Positions 17,857-26,840 of a DNA stretch of 64,000 bases are shown piece by piece (positions within the stretch are counted from its first letter, which is position 1; the number at the start of each line of letters is the position of its first letter). The DNA comes from Halomonas shengliensis. Its GTDB lineage: Bacteria > Pseudomonadota > Gammaproteobacteria > Pseudomonadales > Halomonadaceae. A program made the translations under genes and the position numbers. The stretch is taken from positions 169,486 to 233,485 of the forward strand of contig NZ_FNIV01000005.1 of assembly GCF_900104135.1 (NCBI RefSeq), read 5' to 3'. A model generated the notes under the pieces. The model did no database searches. It saw nothing but the letters and a program-made list of their open reading frames with translations, and was not told where the DNA came from.

Positions 17857-18777
17857 TCAGCCATCGGCGAGGCGCCGGCCGGTGGTTTCCAGGCGCTGGC
17901 GCAGCGCCGAGAAGGTGTGCCCGGGGGTGTGCAGGCAGGTGGCGCCGCGCACCTCCAGGTGGCCGATCTCGGGCAGCCGCCGTGTGGTGGCGGCCGCCTC
18001 GATGCGCTGGCGCACCAGCAGCGCGCCGCTCTCGCCGGTGCCGGGCAGCACCAGCCAGAAGGTGGCGGGTTCGGGCCGGCCGAGGCGGTCCTGGTCACGG
18101 CTCTGCTCGGCCACCGTGGCGCACAGGGTCTCCAGCAGGGCGCGCCGCGCGGCGGTGCCGAACTGCTCGCCGGCCATCTCCAGCTGGGGCAGGTGCAGTA
18201 CCACCACGGCGAGGCGCTGGTCGAGCAGCTCGGCGCGCTCCACCTCACTCTCCAGTCGCTCGAGCAGCGGCAGCGGCTTGAGCGCGGGGCACTCGTCATC
18301 GCGTGGATCCGTGGCGGCGAGCAGGGCCTGGTGGTGGCGCATGCCCCAGGGGGCGAGGCCGCCGGCACCCACCAGCGCCAGGTAGGCCACCACGAGCCCC
18401 GGGGAGAGGGCGCCGTCGGCCAGCAGCAGCCACACCGGCGCCAGGCTGAGGTTGAGCAGGGTGGCCGGGCCCAGCGGCAGCAGCAGCAGGGTCAGCAGCG
18501 CCGGCAGCCCCAGCCACAGCGTCGGCAGCGCCCCCTCTCCGGGCAGCGAGGTGGCGATCAGCAGGTAGCCGCACACCAGCGCCAGGTAGGCGGAGAGCCG
18601 GGCGGTCTCCTGCTGGCCGAGGCGCATCAGGGCGGCGATCAGCAGCAGCGGGGCGAGCAGCGCCGGCAGCAGGATGCGGCCGTAGTCGGCCACCAGGTAG
18701 TACCACAGCGCCTGGCCCAGCAGCAGCAGGGCGCCCAGCGCGTAGAGCACGGCCAGCCGTCGCGGTGTGTCAGGCAT
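17857..18777 (-). CDS. Membrane protein with degenerate GGDEF-like C-terminal domain (first of pair)
   Basis: 306 residues. The first 155 or so are five to six hydrophobic helices. The remainder has the outline of a diguanylate cyclase domain: LPLLERLESEVERAELLDQRLAVVVLHL, then VAEQSRDQDRLGRPEPATFWLVLPGTGESGALLVRQRIEAA. Where RxGGDEF should be there is GRPEPATF, so cyclase activity is very unlikely. It overlaps the stop of the next upstream gene by 8 bp and reads toward the DedA-PAP2 gene 27 bp away. I infer a c-di-GMP-derived sensory fold without catalysis; no function is known to me. Confidence 0.7.
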   Translation of the reverse strand: MPDTPRRLAVLYALGALLLLGQALWYYLVADYGRILLPALLAPLLLIAALMRLGQQETARLSAYLALVCGYLLIATSLPGEGALPTLWLGLPALLTLLLLPLGPATLLNLSLAPVWLLLADGALSPGLVVAYLALVGAGGLAPWGMRHHQALLAATDPRDDECPALKPLPLLERLESEVERAELLDQRLAVVVLHLPQLEMAGEQFGTAARRALLETLCATVAEQSRDQDRLGRPEPATFWLVLPGTGESGALLVRQRIEAAATTRRLPEIGHLEVRGATCLHTPGHTFSALRQRLETTGRRLADG

Positions 18778-19639
18778 CGTCGCGCGCCTCCGTGGCCCGG
18801 GCGAGGGGTGGCTGCCGTTCCAGCTCGCGAGTCGCCTCGGCCAGGCTGCCGAAGCGTGCCAGGGGCGTGGCCCGGGCGCGTTCGAAGGGCGCCAGCTCCG
18901 CCAGCAGGGCCGCGCGTCGTTGGTCTGCCTGCTCGGCGTCGCGACACACCAGCAGGGCCGCCAGGGTGCGACCATCGAGGCGATAGCAGTGCTCGAAGCG
19001 CCGCGTCATCTCGCACAGCCGGCGGGCCACGGCCCACAGGTGGCGTCGGCGGGTGCGCAGCAGCAGCAGCTCGGCATGGGTGCCATCCCGCTGGGCGCGG
19101 CCGCGCTCGCGGGCCAGGTCGTCGGCCAGGCGGGCCCGGGGCCAGAGGCGAAGCCCCGGCACCAGGCTGACCCGGGCCCGGGCCTGGCCGTGGGGCGCCG
19201 GCCGCCAGCGGGCACGGTTGAGCCCCAGCGCCAGCAGCAGGGCGAGGGTCAGCCCCGCGGCGAGCGCCTGCTCGGGGGGCAGCAGGCGTGCCAGCCAGGC
19301 CCAGGAGCCGGCGGCGAGCAGCACGTTGAGGGCCGCCATCCAGGCGGGCTGGGGCAGCATCACCAGGGCCGCCCAGGCCCACAGCCAGAACGGGTAGCGG
19401 TCGCCGGCGCTCCATAGCAGGGCGGCCAGCAACAGGCTGGGCAGCAGCTGCCAGGGCACCAGGGGCGGGCGGCGGTGGCTGAACTCCACCAGCAGGGCGG
19501 TGATGCCGAGCCAGGCCGCGGCCAGGCCCAGCAGCAGCGCCTCGGAGAGGTCCCTCGCTCCGGGCACCATCAGCGCCGGAAACACCCCCGCCAGCAGCAG
19601 GTTGGCGCGCAGCAGGCCGACTTTGTACTTGCTCTGCAT
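18770..19639 (-). CDS. Membrane protein with degenerate GGDEF-like C-terminal domain (second of pair)
   Basis: 289 residues, first gene of an overlapping pair on the minus strand. Roughly residues 8-145 are about six hydrophobic helices. The cytoplasmic tail has the GGDEF-domain pattern LADDLARERGRAQRDGTHAELLLLRTRR...RRFEHCYRLDGRTLAALLVC. RLGGDEFAVLL is replaced by RLDGRTLAALL, so the active-site acidic residues are gone. It looks like a diverged paralogue of the 3' neighbour. It starts 100 bp from the divergent proA start. Function unknown; the fold assignment is by pattern only. Confidence 0.65.
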   Translation of the reverse strand: MQSKYKVGLLRANLLLAGVFPALMVPGARDLSEALLLGLAAAWLGITALLVEFSHRRPPLVPWQLLPSLLLAALLWSAGDRYPFWLWAWAALVMLPQPAWMAALNVLLAAGSWAWLARLLPPEQALAAGLTLALLLALGLNRARWRPAPHGQARARVSLVPGLRLWPRARLADDLARERGRAQRDGTHAELLLLRTRRRHLWAVARRLCEMTRRFEHCYRLDGRTLAALLVCRDAEQADQRRAALLAELAPFERARATPLARFGSLAEATRELERQPPLARATEARDDA

Positions 19640-19739
19640 GGTGGCTTACTATGACTCCCTTTGCGTAGCGTGCCCGGCGGCGTGAGTATAGCGCCGTTCC
19701 GGGGCGTCCTGGCCACGCCCACAGGAGACACCTTCCGGC

Positions 19740-21044
19740 ATGACAGCTCAAGTCCCGAGCGATGGCGCCACCGGCGCCGCGGCGATCCACGATATCGATG
19801 CCTACATGACCCGGCTGGGCCAGGCGGCCCGCGAGGCCGCCACGACCCTGCGCCGCACCCCCACCGGCGCCAAGAACGCTGCCCTGCTGGCCATGGCCGA
19901 GGCCCTCGAGGCGGCGCGGGGCGAGGTGCTGGCCGCCAATGCCCGTGACCTCGAGCGCGGGCGGGCCGGCGGCCTCGACGCCGCCCTGCTCGACCGCCTG
20001 GCGCTGGACGACGCCCGTATCGACGCCATGCTCGAGGGGCTCTCCCAGGTGGCGGCCCTGCCCGATCCTGTGGGCGAGATCGACGGCCTGCGCGCCCGCC
20101 CCAGCGGCATCCAGGTGGGGCAGATGCGCGTCCCCCTTGGGGTGATCGGCATCATCTACGAGTCGCGCCCCAACGTCACCCTGGAGGCGGCCAGCCTGTG
20201 CCTGAAGTCGGGCAACGCCGCCATCCTGCGCGGCGGCAGCGAGGCCCGCGACTCCAACGCCGCCATCGCCGCCTGCATCGCCCGGGGGCTGGCCGCCGCC
20301 GGCCTGCCGGCGGGGAGCGTGCAGGTGGTGGCCACCACCGACCGCGCCGCCGTGGGCCGGCTGATCGCCATGCCCGAGTTCGTCGACGTGATCATCCCGC
20401 GCGGGGGCAAGTCGCTGATCGAGCGCATCACCCGTGAGGCGAGGGTGCCGGTGATCAAGCATCTCGACGGCGTATGCCACGTCTACCTGGACGCCACCGC
20501 CGACCCGGAAAAGGCGCTGGCGATCGCGGTCAACGCCAAGACCCATCGCTACGGCACCTGCAACACCATGGAGACGCTGCTGGTGGATGCCCCCCTGGCC
20601 GCGTCGCTGCTGCCGAGGCTGGCTGCCGCCTACGCCGACAAGGGGGTCGAGCTGCGCGGCTGCGAGCGTACCCGGGCGCTGGTGCCCGAGGCGCTGGCCG
20701 CCGAGGAGGCCGACTGGCACGCCGAGTACCTGGCGCCGGTGCTGGCGATCCGTGTGGTGGATGGCATCGAGGCAGCCATGGCCCATATCGAGCGCTACGG
20801 CTCCCAGCATACCGATGCCATCGTCACCGAGTCCTGGAGCCTGGCGCGGCGCTTCCTGGCCGAGGTGGATTCCAGCTCGGTGATGGTCAACGCCTCCACC
20901 CGCTTCGCCGATGGTTTCGAGTATGGCCTGGGGGCGGAGATCGGCATCTCCACCGACAAGCTGCATGCCCGCGGGCCGGTGGGCCTGGAGGGCCTGACCA
21001 CCCGCAAGTACGTGGTGTTCGGCGACGGTCAGGTGCGTCGGTGA
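19740..21044 (+). CDS. proA: Gamma-glutamyl phosphate reductase
   Basis: NADPH-dependent second step of proline biosynthesis, reducing gamma-glutamyl phosphate to glutamate semialdehyde. It is 434 residues long, slightly above the usual 417 because of the N-terminus. Motifs are [49 protein letters not shown] and [11 protein letters not shown] with the catalytic cysteine, then [33 protein letters not shown]. It opens the conserved proA-nadD-rsfS-rlmH-mrdAB cluster. The stop overlaps the nadD start (GTGA). Confidence 0.97.
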   Translation: MTAQVPSDGATGAAAIHDIDAYMTRLGQAAREAATTLRRTPTGAKNAALLAMAEALEAARGEVLAANARDLERGRAGGLDAALLDRLALDDARIDAMLEGLSQVAALPDPVGEIDGLRARPSGIQVGQMRVPLGVIGIIYESRPNVTLEAASLCLKSGNAAILRGGSEARDSNAAIAACIARGLAAAGLPAGSVQVVATTDRAAVGRLIAMPEFVDVIIPRGGKSLIERITREARVPVIKHLDGVCHVYLDATADPEKALAIAVNAKTHRYGTCNTMETLLVDAPLAASLLPRLAAAYADKGVELRGCERTRALVPEALAAEEADWHAEYLAPVLAIRVVDGIEAAMAHIERYGSQHTDAIVTESWSLARRFLAEVDSSSVMVNASTRFADGFEYGLGAEIGISTDKLHARGPVGLEGLTTRKYVVFGDGQVRR

Positions 21045-21715
21045 CCCGGCGGGAGGCTGCCCCCGCGCGGGTCGCCATGCTCGGCGGCACCTTCGACCCG
21101 ATCCACCTGGGCCACCTGCGCAGCGCCGTGGAGCTGCGCGAGGCGCTGGCCCTCGACCGCGTCCACCTGATCCCCGCCAAGGCCCCGCCGCTGCGCGGGG
21201 AGCCCCGGGTGGCGCCGGAAACCCGCCTCGAACTACTGCGCCTGGGGATCGGCGATACCCCGGGGCTGGTGGCCGACGACCGCGAGCTCGCCCGCGAGGG
21301 CCCCTCGTTCAGCGCCGATACCCTGGCCTCGCTGCGCGAAGAGCTGGGCGAGTCGGCGCGCCTGGTGATGGCGCTGGGCCACGACGCCTTCCTGCGCCTG
21401 GCCGAGTGGCACGCCCCCGAGCGGCTCTTCGCGCTGGCCAATCTGGTGGTGGTCGACCGCCCCGACTTCGAGGCGCCGCTGCCCGCGGCGCTTGGCGAGC
21501 TGATCGCCGGGCGCGAGTGCGTGGATGCCGAGGCGCTGATGGCGCGCCCCGCCGGGGGCCTGCTGCGCCTGGCGCTGCCGACTCGCATGGCGATCTCGGC
21601 CACCGCGCTGCGCCGGCGCCTGGGCGAGGGCCGCAGCGTGCGCTACCTGCTGCCCGAGGCGGTGGAGCGCCATATCCTGAGCCATGACCTCTATCGGACG
21701 CCCCGCGCGCACTGA
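21041..21715 (+). CDS. nadD: Nicotinate-nucleotide adenylyltransferase
   Basis: Adenylates nicotinate mononucleotide to deamido-NAD in NAD synthesis. It is 224 residues long from a GTG start overlapping the proA stop. A later ATG at 21077 begins right at MLGGTFDP and would remove the few residues usually present before this motif. [13 protein letters not shown] is the nucleotidyltransferase signature, [15 protein letters not shown] the central motif and [10 protein letters not shown] the C-terminal ISSTxxR motif. The gene order is shared with Pseudomonas and E. coli. Confidence 0.95.
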   Translation: MTRREAAPARVAMLGGTFDPIHLGHLRSAVELREALALDRVHLIPAKAPPLRGEPRVAPETRLELLRLGIGDTPGLVADDRELAREGPSFSADTLASLREELGESARLVMALGHDAFLRLAEWHAPERLFALANLVVVDRPDFEAPLPAALGELIAGRECVDAEALMARPAGGLLRLALPTRMAISATALRRRLGEGRSVRYLLPEAVERHILSHDLYRTPRAH

Positions 21716-21722
21716 ACGCCGC

Positions 21723-21751
21723 CTGCCAGCCGGCGGTCAAGGCGTTACAAT
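21723..21751 (+). promoter_or_regulatory. Possible internal promoter for rsfS
   Basis: CTGCCA at 21723-21728 (4/6 match to the -35) and TACAAT at 21746-21751 (5/6 match to the -10) are separated by 17 bp. They lie in the 68-bp gap between nadD and rsfS, 33 bp upstream of the rsfS ATG. Confidence 0.4.
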
Positions 21752-21783
21752 GTCCGTTCAACGACAGCCTGACAGAAGACCCT

Positions 21784-22146
21784 ATGCACATCGACGCACT
21801 CAAGACTCTGGCGGTGGACGCGCTGGAAGAACTCAAGGCCAAGGACATCGTCCAGCTCGACGTCTCGCGGCTGACCAGCGTGACCGACCTGATGATCATC
21901 GCCAGCGGTACCTCCAGCCGTCACGTGGCGGCGCTGGCGCAGCGCGTGGTGGAGCGGGCCAAGGAACAGGGCCTGCAGCCACGCGGCGTGGAGGGCGAGG
22001 CCGGTGCCGACTGGGTGCTGGTGGACCTGGGCGACGTGGTGGTCCACGTCATGCTGCCCGAGACGCGCCAGCTCTATGACCTGGAGCGGCTGTGGGCGGA
22101 CCTGCCCAGCGACCTGGAGCGCGACGGCGAGCTCTCCGGGGCATGA
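21784..22146 (+). CDS. rsfS: Ribosomal silencing factor RsfS
   Basis: Binds ribosomal protein L14 and blocks subunit joining when nutrients are scarce. It is 120 residues long, the usual size. The Iojap-family pattern is clear: [28 protein letters not shown], then [31 protein letters not shown]. The stop overlaps the rlmH start (ATGA), consistent with coupled translation. This rsfS-rlmH pair is nearly universal. Confidence 0.96.
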   Translation: MHIDALKTLAVDALEELKAKDIVQLDVSRLTSVTDLMIIASGTSSRHVAALAQRVVERAKEQGLQPRGVEGEAGADWVLVDLGDVVVHVMLPETRQLYDLERLWADLPSDLERDGELSGA

Positions 22147-22610
22147 GGGTCCGCCTGCTGGCGGTGGGCACCCGCATGCCGGCCTGGGTCGAGGAGGGCG
22201 TCGAGACCTACCGCAAGCGGCTGCCCCGGGACTTTGCCCTGACGGTGGAGGAGATCGCCCCGGGGCAGCGCGGCAAGAACGCCGACACCGCACGCGCCAT
22301 CGCCACCGAGGCGGAGCGCCTGCGGGCCCGCCTGCGCGGCGATGAGCACCTGGTGGCGCTGGAGGTGGGCGGCAAGGCCTGGAGCACCGAGCAGCTGGCC
22401 GAGCAGGCCGAGGCGTGGCGCATGGGAGGGCGCGATGTCGCTCTGCTGGTGGGCGGGCCCGATGGCCTGGCCCCCGAGCTCTCCGCCGCCGCCGACCAGC
22501 GCTGGTCGCTGTCGCCGCTGACCCTGCCGCATCCGCTGGTGCGCATCCTGCTGGCCGAGCAGCTCTATCGTGCCTGGACCCTGATGGTCGGCCACCCCTA
22601 CCACCGCTGA
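22143..22610 (+). CDS. rlmH: 23S rRNA pseudouridine-1915 N3-methyltransferase
   Basis: SPOUT-fold enzyme that methylates pseudouridine 1915 in helix 69 of 23S rRNA using SAM. It is 155 residues long, the family norm. The ATG at 22143 overlaps the rsfS stop; [13 protein letters not shown] is the conserved start. [18 protein letters not shown] and [45 protein letters not shown] include the trefoil-knot SAM site and the C-terminal YRAW segment. Confidence 0.96.
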   Translation: MRVRLLAVGTRMPAWVEEGVETYRKRLPRDFALTVEEIAPGQRGKNADTARAIATEAERLRARLRGDEHLVALEVGGKAWSTEQLAEQAEAWRMGGRDVALLVGGPDGLAPELSAAADQRWSLSPLTLPHPLVRILLAEQLYRAWTLMVGHPYHR

Positions 22611-22637
22611 GTCGTCTCACGCCGGAGCGGGAGCCCG

Positions 22638-24545
22638 ATGCGCAAGTCTCGTCACACCCTCAAGAGCCCCGAGCAGGAGCTGCGCATCTTCCGCGCACGG
22701 GCCCTGCTGGCGGCGGTGCTGGTGGTCGGCCTCACCGGCCTGCTGATGGGCCGCCTGGCCTACCTGCAGGTGGTGAAGCACGAGGTCTTCATCACCCGCT
22801 CCGAGAAGAACCGGGTGCGGGTCGAGCCGCTGCCCCCCACCCGCGGGCTGATCTACGACCGCAACGGCGTGCTGCTGGCCGAGAACCGCCCCACCTACAA
22901 CCTCACCCTGGTGCGCGAGCGGGTCGAGGATCTCGACGCCACCCTCGACCGGCTGGTGGAGATCCTCGCCCTCTCCCCGGAGGAGGCGGAGGCCTTTCGG
23001 GTGCGCTCGCGCCAGCGCCAGCGCCCCTTCCAGCCGGCACTGCTGATGAGCGACCTGGACGAGCGCCAGATCGCCCGGCTGGCGGTCAATCGCCACCTGC
23101 TGCCCGGGGTCGAGGTGGAGGCCCAGCTGCTGCGCTACTACCCCGACGCCGAGATGATGGCCCATGCCCTGGGCTACGTGGGGCGCATCAACGCCGAGGA
23201 GCTCGAGCGCCTGGACCCCGGCCGCTATGCCGGTACCCACTTCATCGGCAAGACCGGGGTGGAGCGCTTCTACGAAAGCGAGCTGCACGGCGAGGCGGGG
23301 CTGCGCAAGGTGGAGACCAACGCCCGGGGCCGGGTGCTCCGCGAGCTGGGGCGCACCGACCCGGTGCCCGGCAAGGACCTGACCCTGACCCTGGACAAGG
23401 AGCTGCAGCGCCTCGCCTTCGAGCTCCTCGACGGGCGTCGCGGCGCCATCGTCGCCATCGAGCCTGCCAGCGGCGAGATCCTGGCGCTGGTCTCGGCGCC
23501 GGGCTTCGACAGCAACCAGTTCGTCACCGGCATCGACGTGGCCTCCTACCGCGGGCTGCAGGAGGACCTCGACCTGCCGCTCTACAACCGGGCGATCCGC
23601 GGCCACTATCCTCCCGGCTCCACCATCAAGCCGTTCCTGGCGCTGGCCGGCCTCAAGGAGGGGGTGATCACCCCCGACACTACCATCTACGACCCCGGCT
23701 ACTACCAGCTGCCCAACGACAGCCGGCGCTATCGCAACTGGCTGCGCTGGGGCCATGGGCGGGTCGACATGGAGCGCTCCATCGCGGTGTCCAACAACAC
23801 CTACTACTACACCCTGGCCCACGACCTGGGCATCGATCGCATCCATGCGAACATGACCGACTTCGGCTTCGGCACCCGGGTGGCCCACGACGTCTTCGGC
23901 GAGAGCGACGCCCTGATGCCCTCCCGGGACTGGAAGCGCGGTCGCTTCAACCAGCCCTGGTACCCCGGCGAGACCCTCTCGGTGGGGATCGGCCAGGGCT
24001 ACTGGCAGATCACCCCGCTGCAGCTGGCCACCGCCACCGCGGTGCTGGCCAACCGCGGCGACTGGGTCAAGCCGCGCCTGGCCAAGGGGCTGGGCGACGA
24101 CCCCGTGCCCACGGCGCTGCCGGAGACCCCGGAGGACATCACCCTGGCCAACGAGGGGTGGTGGGATCGGGTCTTCTCCGGCATGGAGAAGGTGATCTCC
24201 GGCCATGAGGGGACCGCACGGCGCACCGGCGTGGGGCTCGAGTACCGCATGGGAGGCAAGTCGGGCACTGCCCAGGTCTTCTCCCTGGGGCAGGATGAGA
24301 AGTACAACGCCGAGGAGCTCGCCGAGCGCCTGCGCGACCATGCGCTGTTCATGGCCTTCGCGCCCATCGAGGCGCCGCAGATCGCCGTGGCGGTGATCGT
24401 CGAGAATGCCGGCGGAGGCAGCACCCACGCCGCCCACCTGGCCCGGGCGATGACCGATGCCTGGCTGCTGGACGAGGAGGAACCCGACGTGGAGTCCCTG
24501 CGTGAGGAACTGGAGGAAGACGATGGCCGCGTGGCGGGGAACTGA
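22638..24545 (+). CDS. mrdA: Penicillin-binding protein 2, elongasome transpeptidase
   Basis: Class B PBP that crosslinks peptidoglycan along the side wall during elongation, working with RodA. It has 635 residues. A short cytoplasmic tail and one membrane helix (about 20-42) precede the pedestal domain, which opens with PPTRGLIYDRNGVLLAENRPTYNL. The transpeptidase domain has Ser328 in STIK (active site), Ser385-Asn-Asn and Lys541-Ser-Gly-Thr. The tail after residue 600 is acidic. It is followed 3 bp later by mrdB in the rod-shape operon. Confidence 0.97.
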   Translation: MRKSRHTLKSPEQELRIFRARALLAAVLVVGLTGLLMGRLAYLQVVKHEVFITRSEKNRVRVEPLPPTRGLIYDRNGVLLAENRPTYNLTLVRERVEDLDATLDRLVEILALSPEEAEAFRVRSRQRQRPFQPALLMSDLDERQIARLAVNRHLLPGVEVEAQLLRYYPDAEMMAHALGYVGRINAEELERLDPGRYAGTHFIGKTGVERFYESELHGEAGLRKVETNARGRVLRELGRTDPVPGKDLTLTLDKELQRLAFELLDGRRGAIVAIEPASGEILALVSAPGFDSNQFVTGIDVASYRGLQEDLDLPLYNRAIRGHYPPGSTIKPFLALAGLKEGVITPDTTIYDPGYYQLPNDSRRYRNWLRWGHGRVDMERSIAVSNNTYYYTLAHDLGIDRIHANMTDFGFGTRVAHDVFGESDALMPSRDWKRGRFNQPWYPGETLSVGIGQGYWQITPLQLATATAVLANRGDWVKPRLAKGLGDDPVPTALPETPEDITLANEGWWDRVFSGMEKVISGHEGTARRTGVGLEYRMGGKSGTAQVFSLGQDEKYNAEELAERLRDHALFMAFAPIEAPQIAVAVIVENAGGGSTHAAHLARAMTDAWLLDEEEPDVESLREELEEDDGRVAGN

Positions 24546-24548
24546 CCC

Positions 24549-25709
24549 ATGGCGCTGAGCGATCTCACCCGCCCCTGGCGGCCGCGACCGGTCAAGGCCC
24601 CGGTCAGCGGCATGCGCCGCCGCCGTGGCCTGTGGGAGCGGCTGCACCTGGACCCCTGGCTGCTGGGGATGCTGCTGCTGCTGATGGGGGCCGGACTGGT
24701 GGTGATGTACAGCGCCAGCGGCCAGCGCCTCGAAGTGGTGACCGCCCAGGGGATCCGCTTCGGCGTGGCCCTGGCGGTGATGGCGGTGATCGCCCGCTTC
24801 TCCCCGGCGACGATGATGCGCTGGGCGCTGCCCGCCTACCTGCTGGGGGTGATCATGCTGGTGGCGGTGGAGCTGGTGGGCGACATGGGTATGGGCGCCC
24901 AGCGCTGGCTGGTGATCCCCGGGGTCATCCGCTTCCAGCCCTCGGAGCTGATGAAGCTCGCCATGCCGCTGATGGTGGCGGCCTACCTGAGCCGTCGGGA
25001 GCTGCCGCCGCGGCTGCGGGACCTGGCGGTCTGCGCGCTGATCATCGGGGTGCCGGTGGTGCTGATCGCCCGGCAGCCGGACCTCGGTACCTCGCTGCTG
25101 GTGGCGGCCTCGGCGGTGTTCGTGGTGCTGCTGGCGGGGATCGCCTGGCGCATCATCGCCGTATTGGCCGCCCTGGCGGCGTCGGCGCTGCCGCTGTTGT
25201 GGATGAACATGCACGACTACCAGCGGCGTCGCGTGCTGACCTTCCTCGACCCCGACAGCGACCCCCTCGGCGCCGGCTGGAACATCATCCAGTCCACCAC
25301 CGCCATCGGCAGCGGCGGTGTGCTGGGCAAGGGCTGGCTCGAGGGCACCCAGTCGCAGCTGGAGTTCCTCCCCGAGCGCCATACCGACTTCATCGTGGCG
25401 GTGCTCGGCGAGGAGTTCGGCCTGGTGGGGATGCTCGCCTTCCTGGTGCTCTACCTGCTGATCGTCTGCCGCGGTCTGTGGCTCGCCGCCGAGGCCCAGG
25501 AGACCTTCGGCCGGCTGCTGGCGGGCAGCCTGATCCTGACCTTCTTCATCTACGTCTTCGTCAACGTCGGCATGGTCAGCGGCATCCTGCCGGTGGTCGG
25601 CGTGCCGCTGCCGCTGGTCAGCTACGGCGGTACCTCCAGCGTGACCTTGATGGCCGGTTTCGGTATTCTCATGGCCATTCACGCCCACCGCCGCCTGCTG
25701 CCGAGGTAG
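24549..25709 (+). CDS. mrdB: Rod-shape SEDS glycosyltransferase RodA
   Basis: Peptidoglycan polymerase of the elongation machinery, partnered with PBP2. It is 386 residues long with about ten membrane helices. SEDS-family motifs are GMGAQRWLVIPGVIRFQPSELMKLAMPLMVAAYL, RQPDLGTSLLVAAS, QSTTAIGSGGVLGKGWLEGTQSQLEFLPERHTDFIVAVLGEEFGLVG and PVVGVPLPLVSYGGTSSVTLMAGFGI. It lies 3 bp behind mrdA, in the same order as E. coli mrdA-mrdB. Confidence 0.97.
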   Translation: MALSDLTRPWRPRPVKAPVSGMRRRRGLWERLHLDPWLLGMLLLLMGAGLVVMYSASGQRLEVVTAQGIRFGVALAVMAVIARFSPATMMRWALPAYLLGVIMLVAVELVGDMGMGAQRWLVIPGVIRFQPSELMKLAMPLMVAAYLSRRELPPRLRDLAVCALIIGVPVVLIARQPDLGTSLLVAASAVFVVLLAGIAWRIIAVLAALAASALPLLWMNMHDYQRRRVLTFLDPDSDPLGAGWNIIQSTTAIGSGGVLGKGWLEGTQSQLEFLPERHTDFIVAVLGEEFGLVGMLAFLVLYLLIVCRGLWLAAEAQETFGRLLAGSLILTFFIYVFVNVGMVSGILPVVGVPLPLVSYGGTSSVTLMAGFGILMAIHAHRRLLPR

Positions 25710-25745
25710 TGCCGCGGGGCGGGTGCCGACAGGAGGAGGCCTCAC

Positions 25746-26840
25746 ATGACGCCGTCATGCATTCAGGGAAGGAAAGGGCGCCCGCAGGGAACGAAGGGGC
25801 GCCTGGCCGCAGTGGCGTGTGTCGGGCTGCTGGCCGCGTCGCCGCTGGCCGCCCAGGAGTTCGCCCCCGAGCGCCACGCCGGCGCCCGGGCGCTGGCCGG
25901 GGAGCTCGCGTCGCAGGGCCTCGACCGCGCCTGGCTCGATGAGGCGCTGGGCCAGGCACGCTACCGCCAGGAGGTGCTCGACGCCATGTCCGGCGCCGCC
26001 GAACGTCGCCTGCGCTGGGACGAGTACCGCGCCATCTTCCTCGATGCCGAGCGCATCCATGCCGGGGTCGCCTTCCTCGCCACCCATGCCGACGCCTTCG
26101 CCCGCGCCGAGGCCGAGCACGGCGTGCCGGAGGCGATCATCGCCGCCATCCTCGGGGTGGAGACCCGCTACGGGCAGATCACCGGCCGTCACCGGGTGCT
26201 CGACTCCCTGGCGACCCTGGCCTTCCACCATCCGCGCCGTGGTGACTTCTTCCGCCGCGAGCTGGGCGCCTTCCTGGAGATCGCCCACGAGCAGGAGGTG
26301 CCCGCCGACGAGCCGCTCGGCTCCTACGCCGGGGCCATGGGCTACCCGCAGTTCATCCCCACCAGCTATCGCGCCTACGCCGTGGACTTCGACGACGACG
26401 GCCTGCGCGATCTGTGGAGCAACCCGGTGGACGCCATCGGCAGCGTGGCCAACTACTTCGCCGAGCATGGCTGGCGCGCGGGGGAGCCCATCGTCCGCGC
26501 GGCCGAGGGGCCGTCCACCCCGCCGGCGGGCATCGACTTCAACCGCGCGGCCCGGCCGCCGGCGACCCCGGCCGGCGCGCTGCGCGATGCCGGGATCGCG
26601 GTGCCCGAGGCGATCGACGACGCCCATCGCCTGCTGCCGGTGGCGGTGGAGGAGGGCGAGGGCAACTGGCGCTATCGGCTCGGCGAGCACAACTTCTACG
26701 TGATCACCCGCTACAACCACAGCCACCTCTATGCCATGGCGGTGATCGAGCTGGCCGAGGCGATCGCCGCGGCGCGCGAGCTCGAGGCCCACTGGCTCGA
26801 GGCGGTAGATGCCGACGGCGACGAGGAGACGCGCCCATGA
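25746..26840 (+). CDS. mltB: Lytic murein transglycosylase B
   Basis: Cleaves glycan strands of peptidoglycan with 1,6-anhydro-MurNAc formation. It has 364 residues with a signal peptide of about 37 residues and no obvious lipobox, so it is probably a soluble (SltB-like) form. Catalytic Glu lies in GVETRYGQITGRHRVLDSLATL; AGAMGYPQFIPTSYRAYAVDFDDDGLRDLW is the family signature. A strong GGAGGAGG lies before the ATG at 25746. The stop overlaps the rlpA start (ATGA). The equivalent Pseudomonas gene (sltB1) sits at the same place. Confidence 0.93.
   Translation: MTPSCIQGRKGRPQGTKGRLAAVACVGLLAASPLAAQEFAPERHAGARALAGELASQGLDRAWLDEALGQARYRQEVLDAMSGAAERRLRWDEYRAIFLDAERIHAGVAFLATHADAFARAEAEHGVPEAIIAAILGVETRYGQITGRHRVLDSLATLAFHHPRRGDFFRRELGAFLEIAHEQEVPADEPLGSYAGAMGYPQFIPTSYRAYAVDFDDDGLRDLWSNPVDAIGSVANYFAEHGWRAGEPIVRAAEGPSTPPAGIDFNRAARPPATPAGALRDAGIAVPEAIDDAHRLLPVAVEEGEGNWRYRLGEHNFYVITRYNHSHLYAMAVIELAEAIAAARELEAHWLEAVDADGDEETRP

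Noticed and set aside
22617-25745. A 1042-codon open frame on the minus strand opposite mrdA and mrdB
   Set aside because: The plus strand encodes complete PBP2 and RodA with all motifs. The antisense frame is His/Gln/Gly-rich, typical of GC-skewed third-position shadows.
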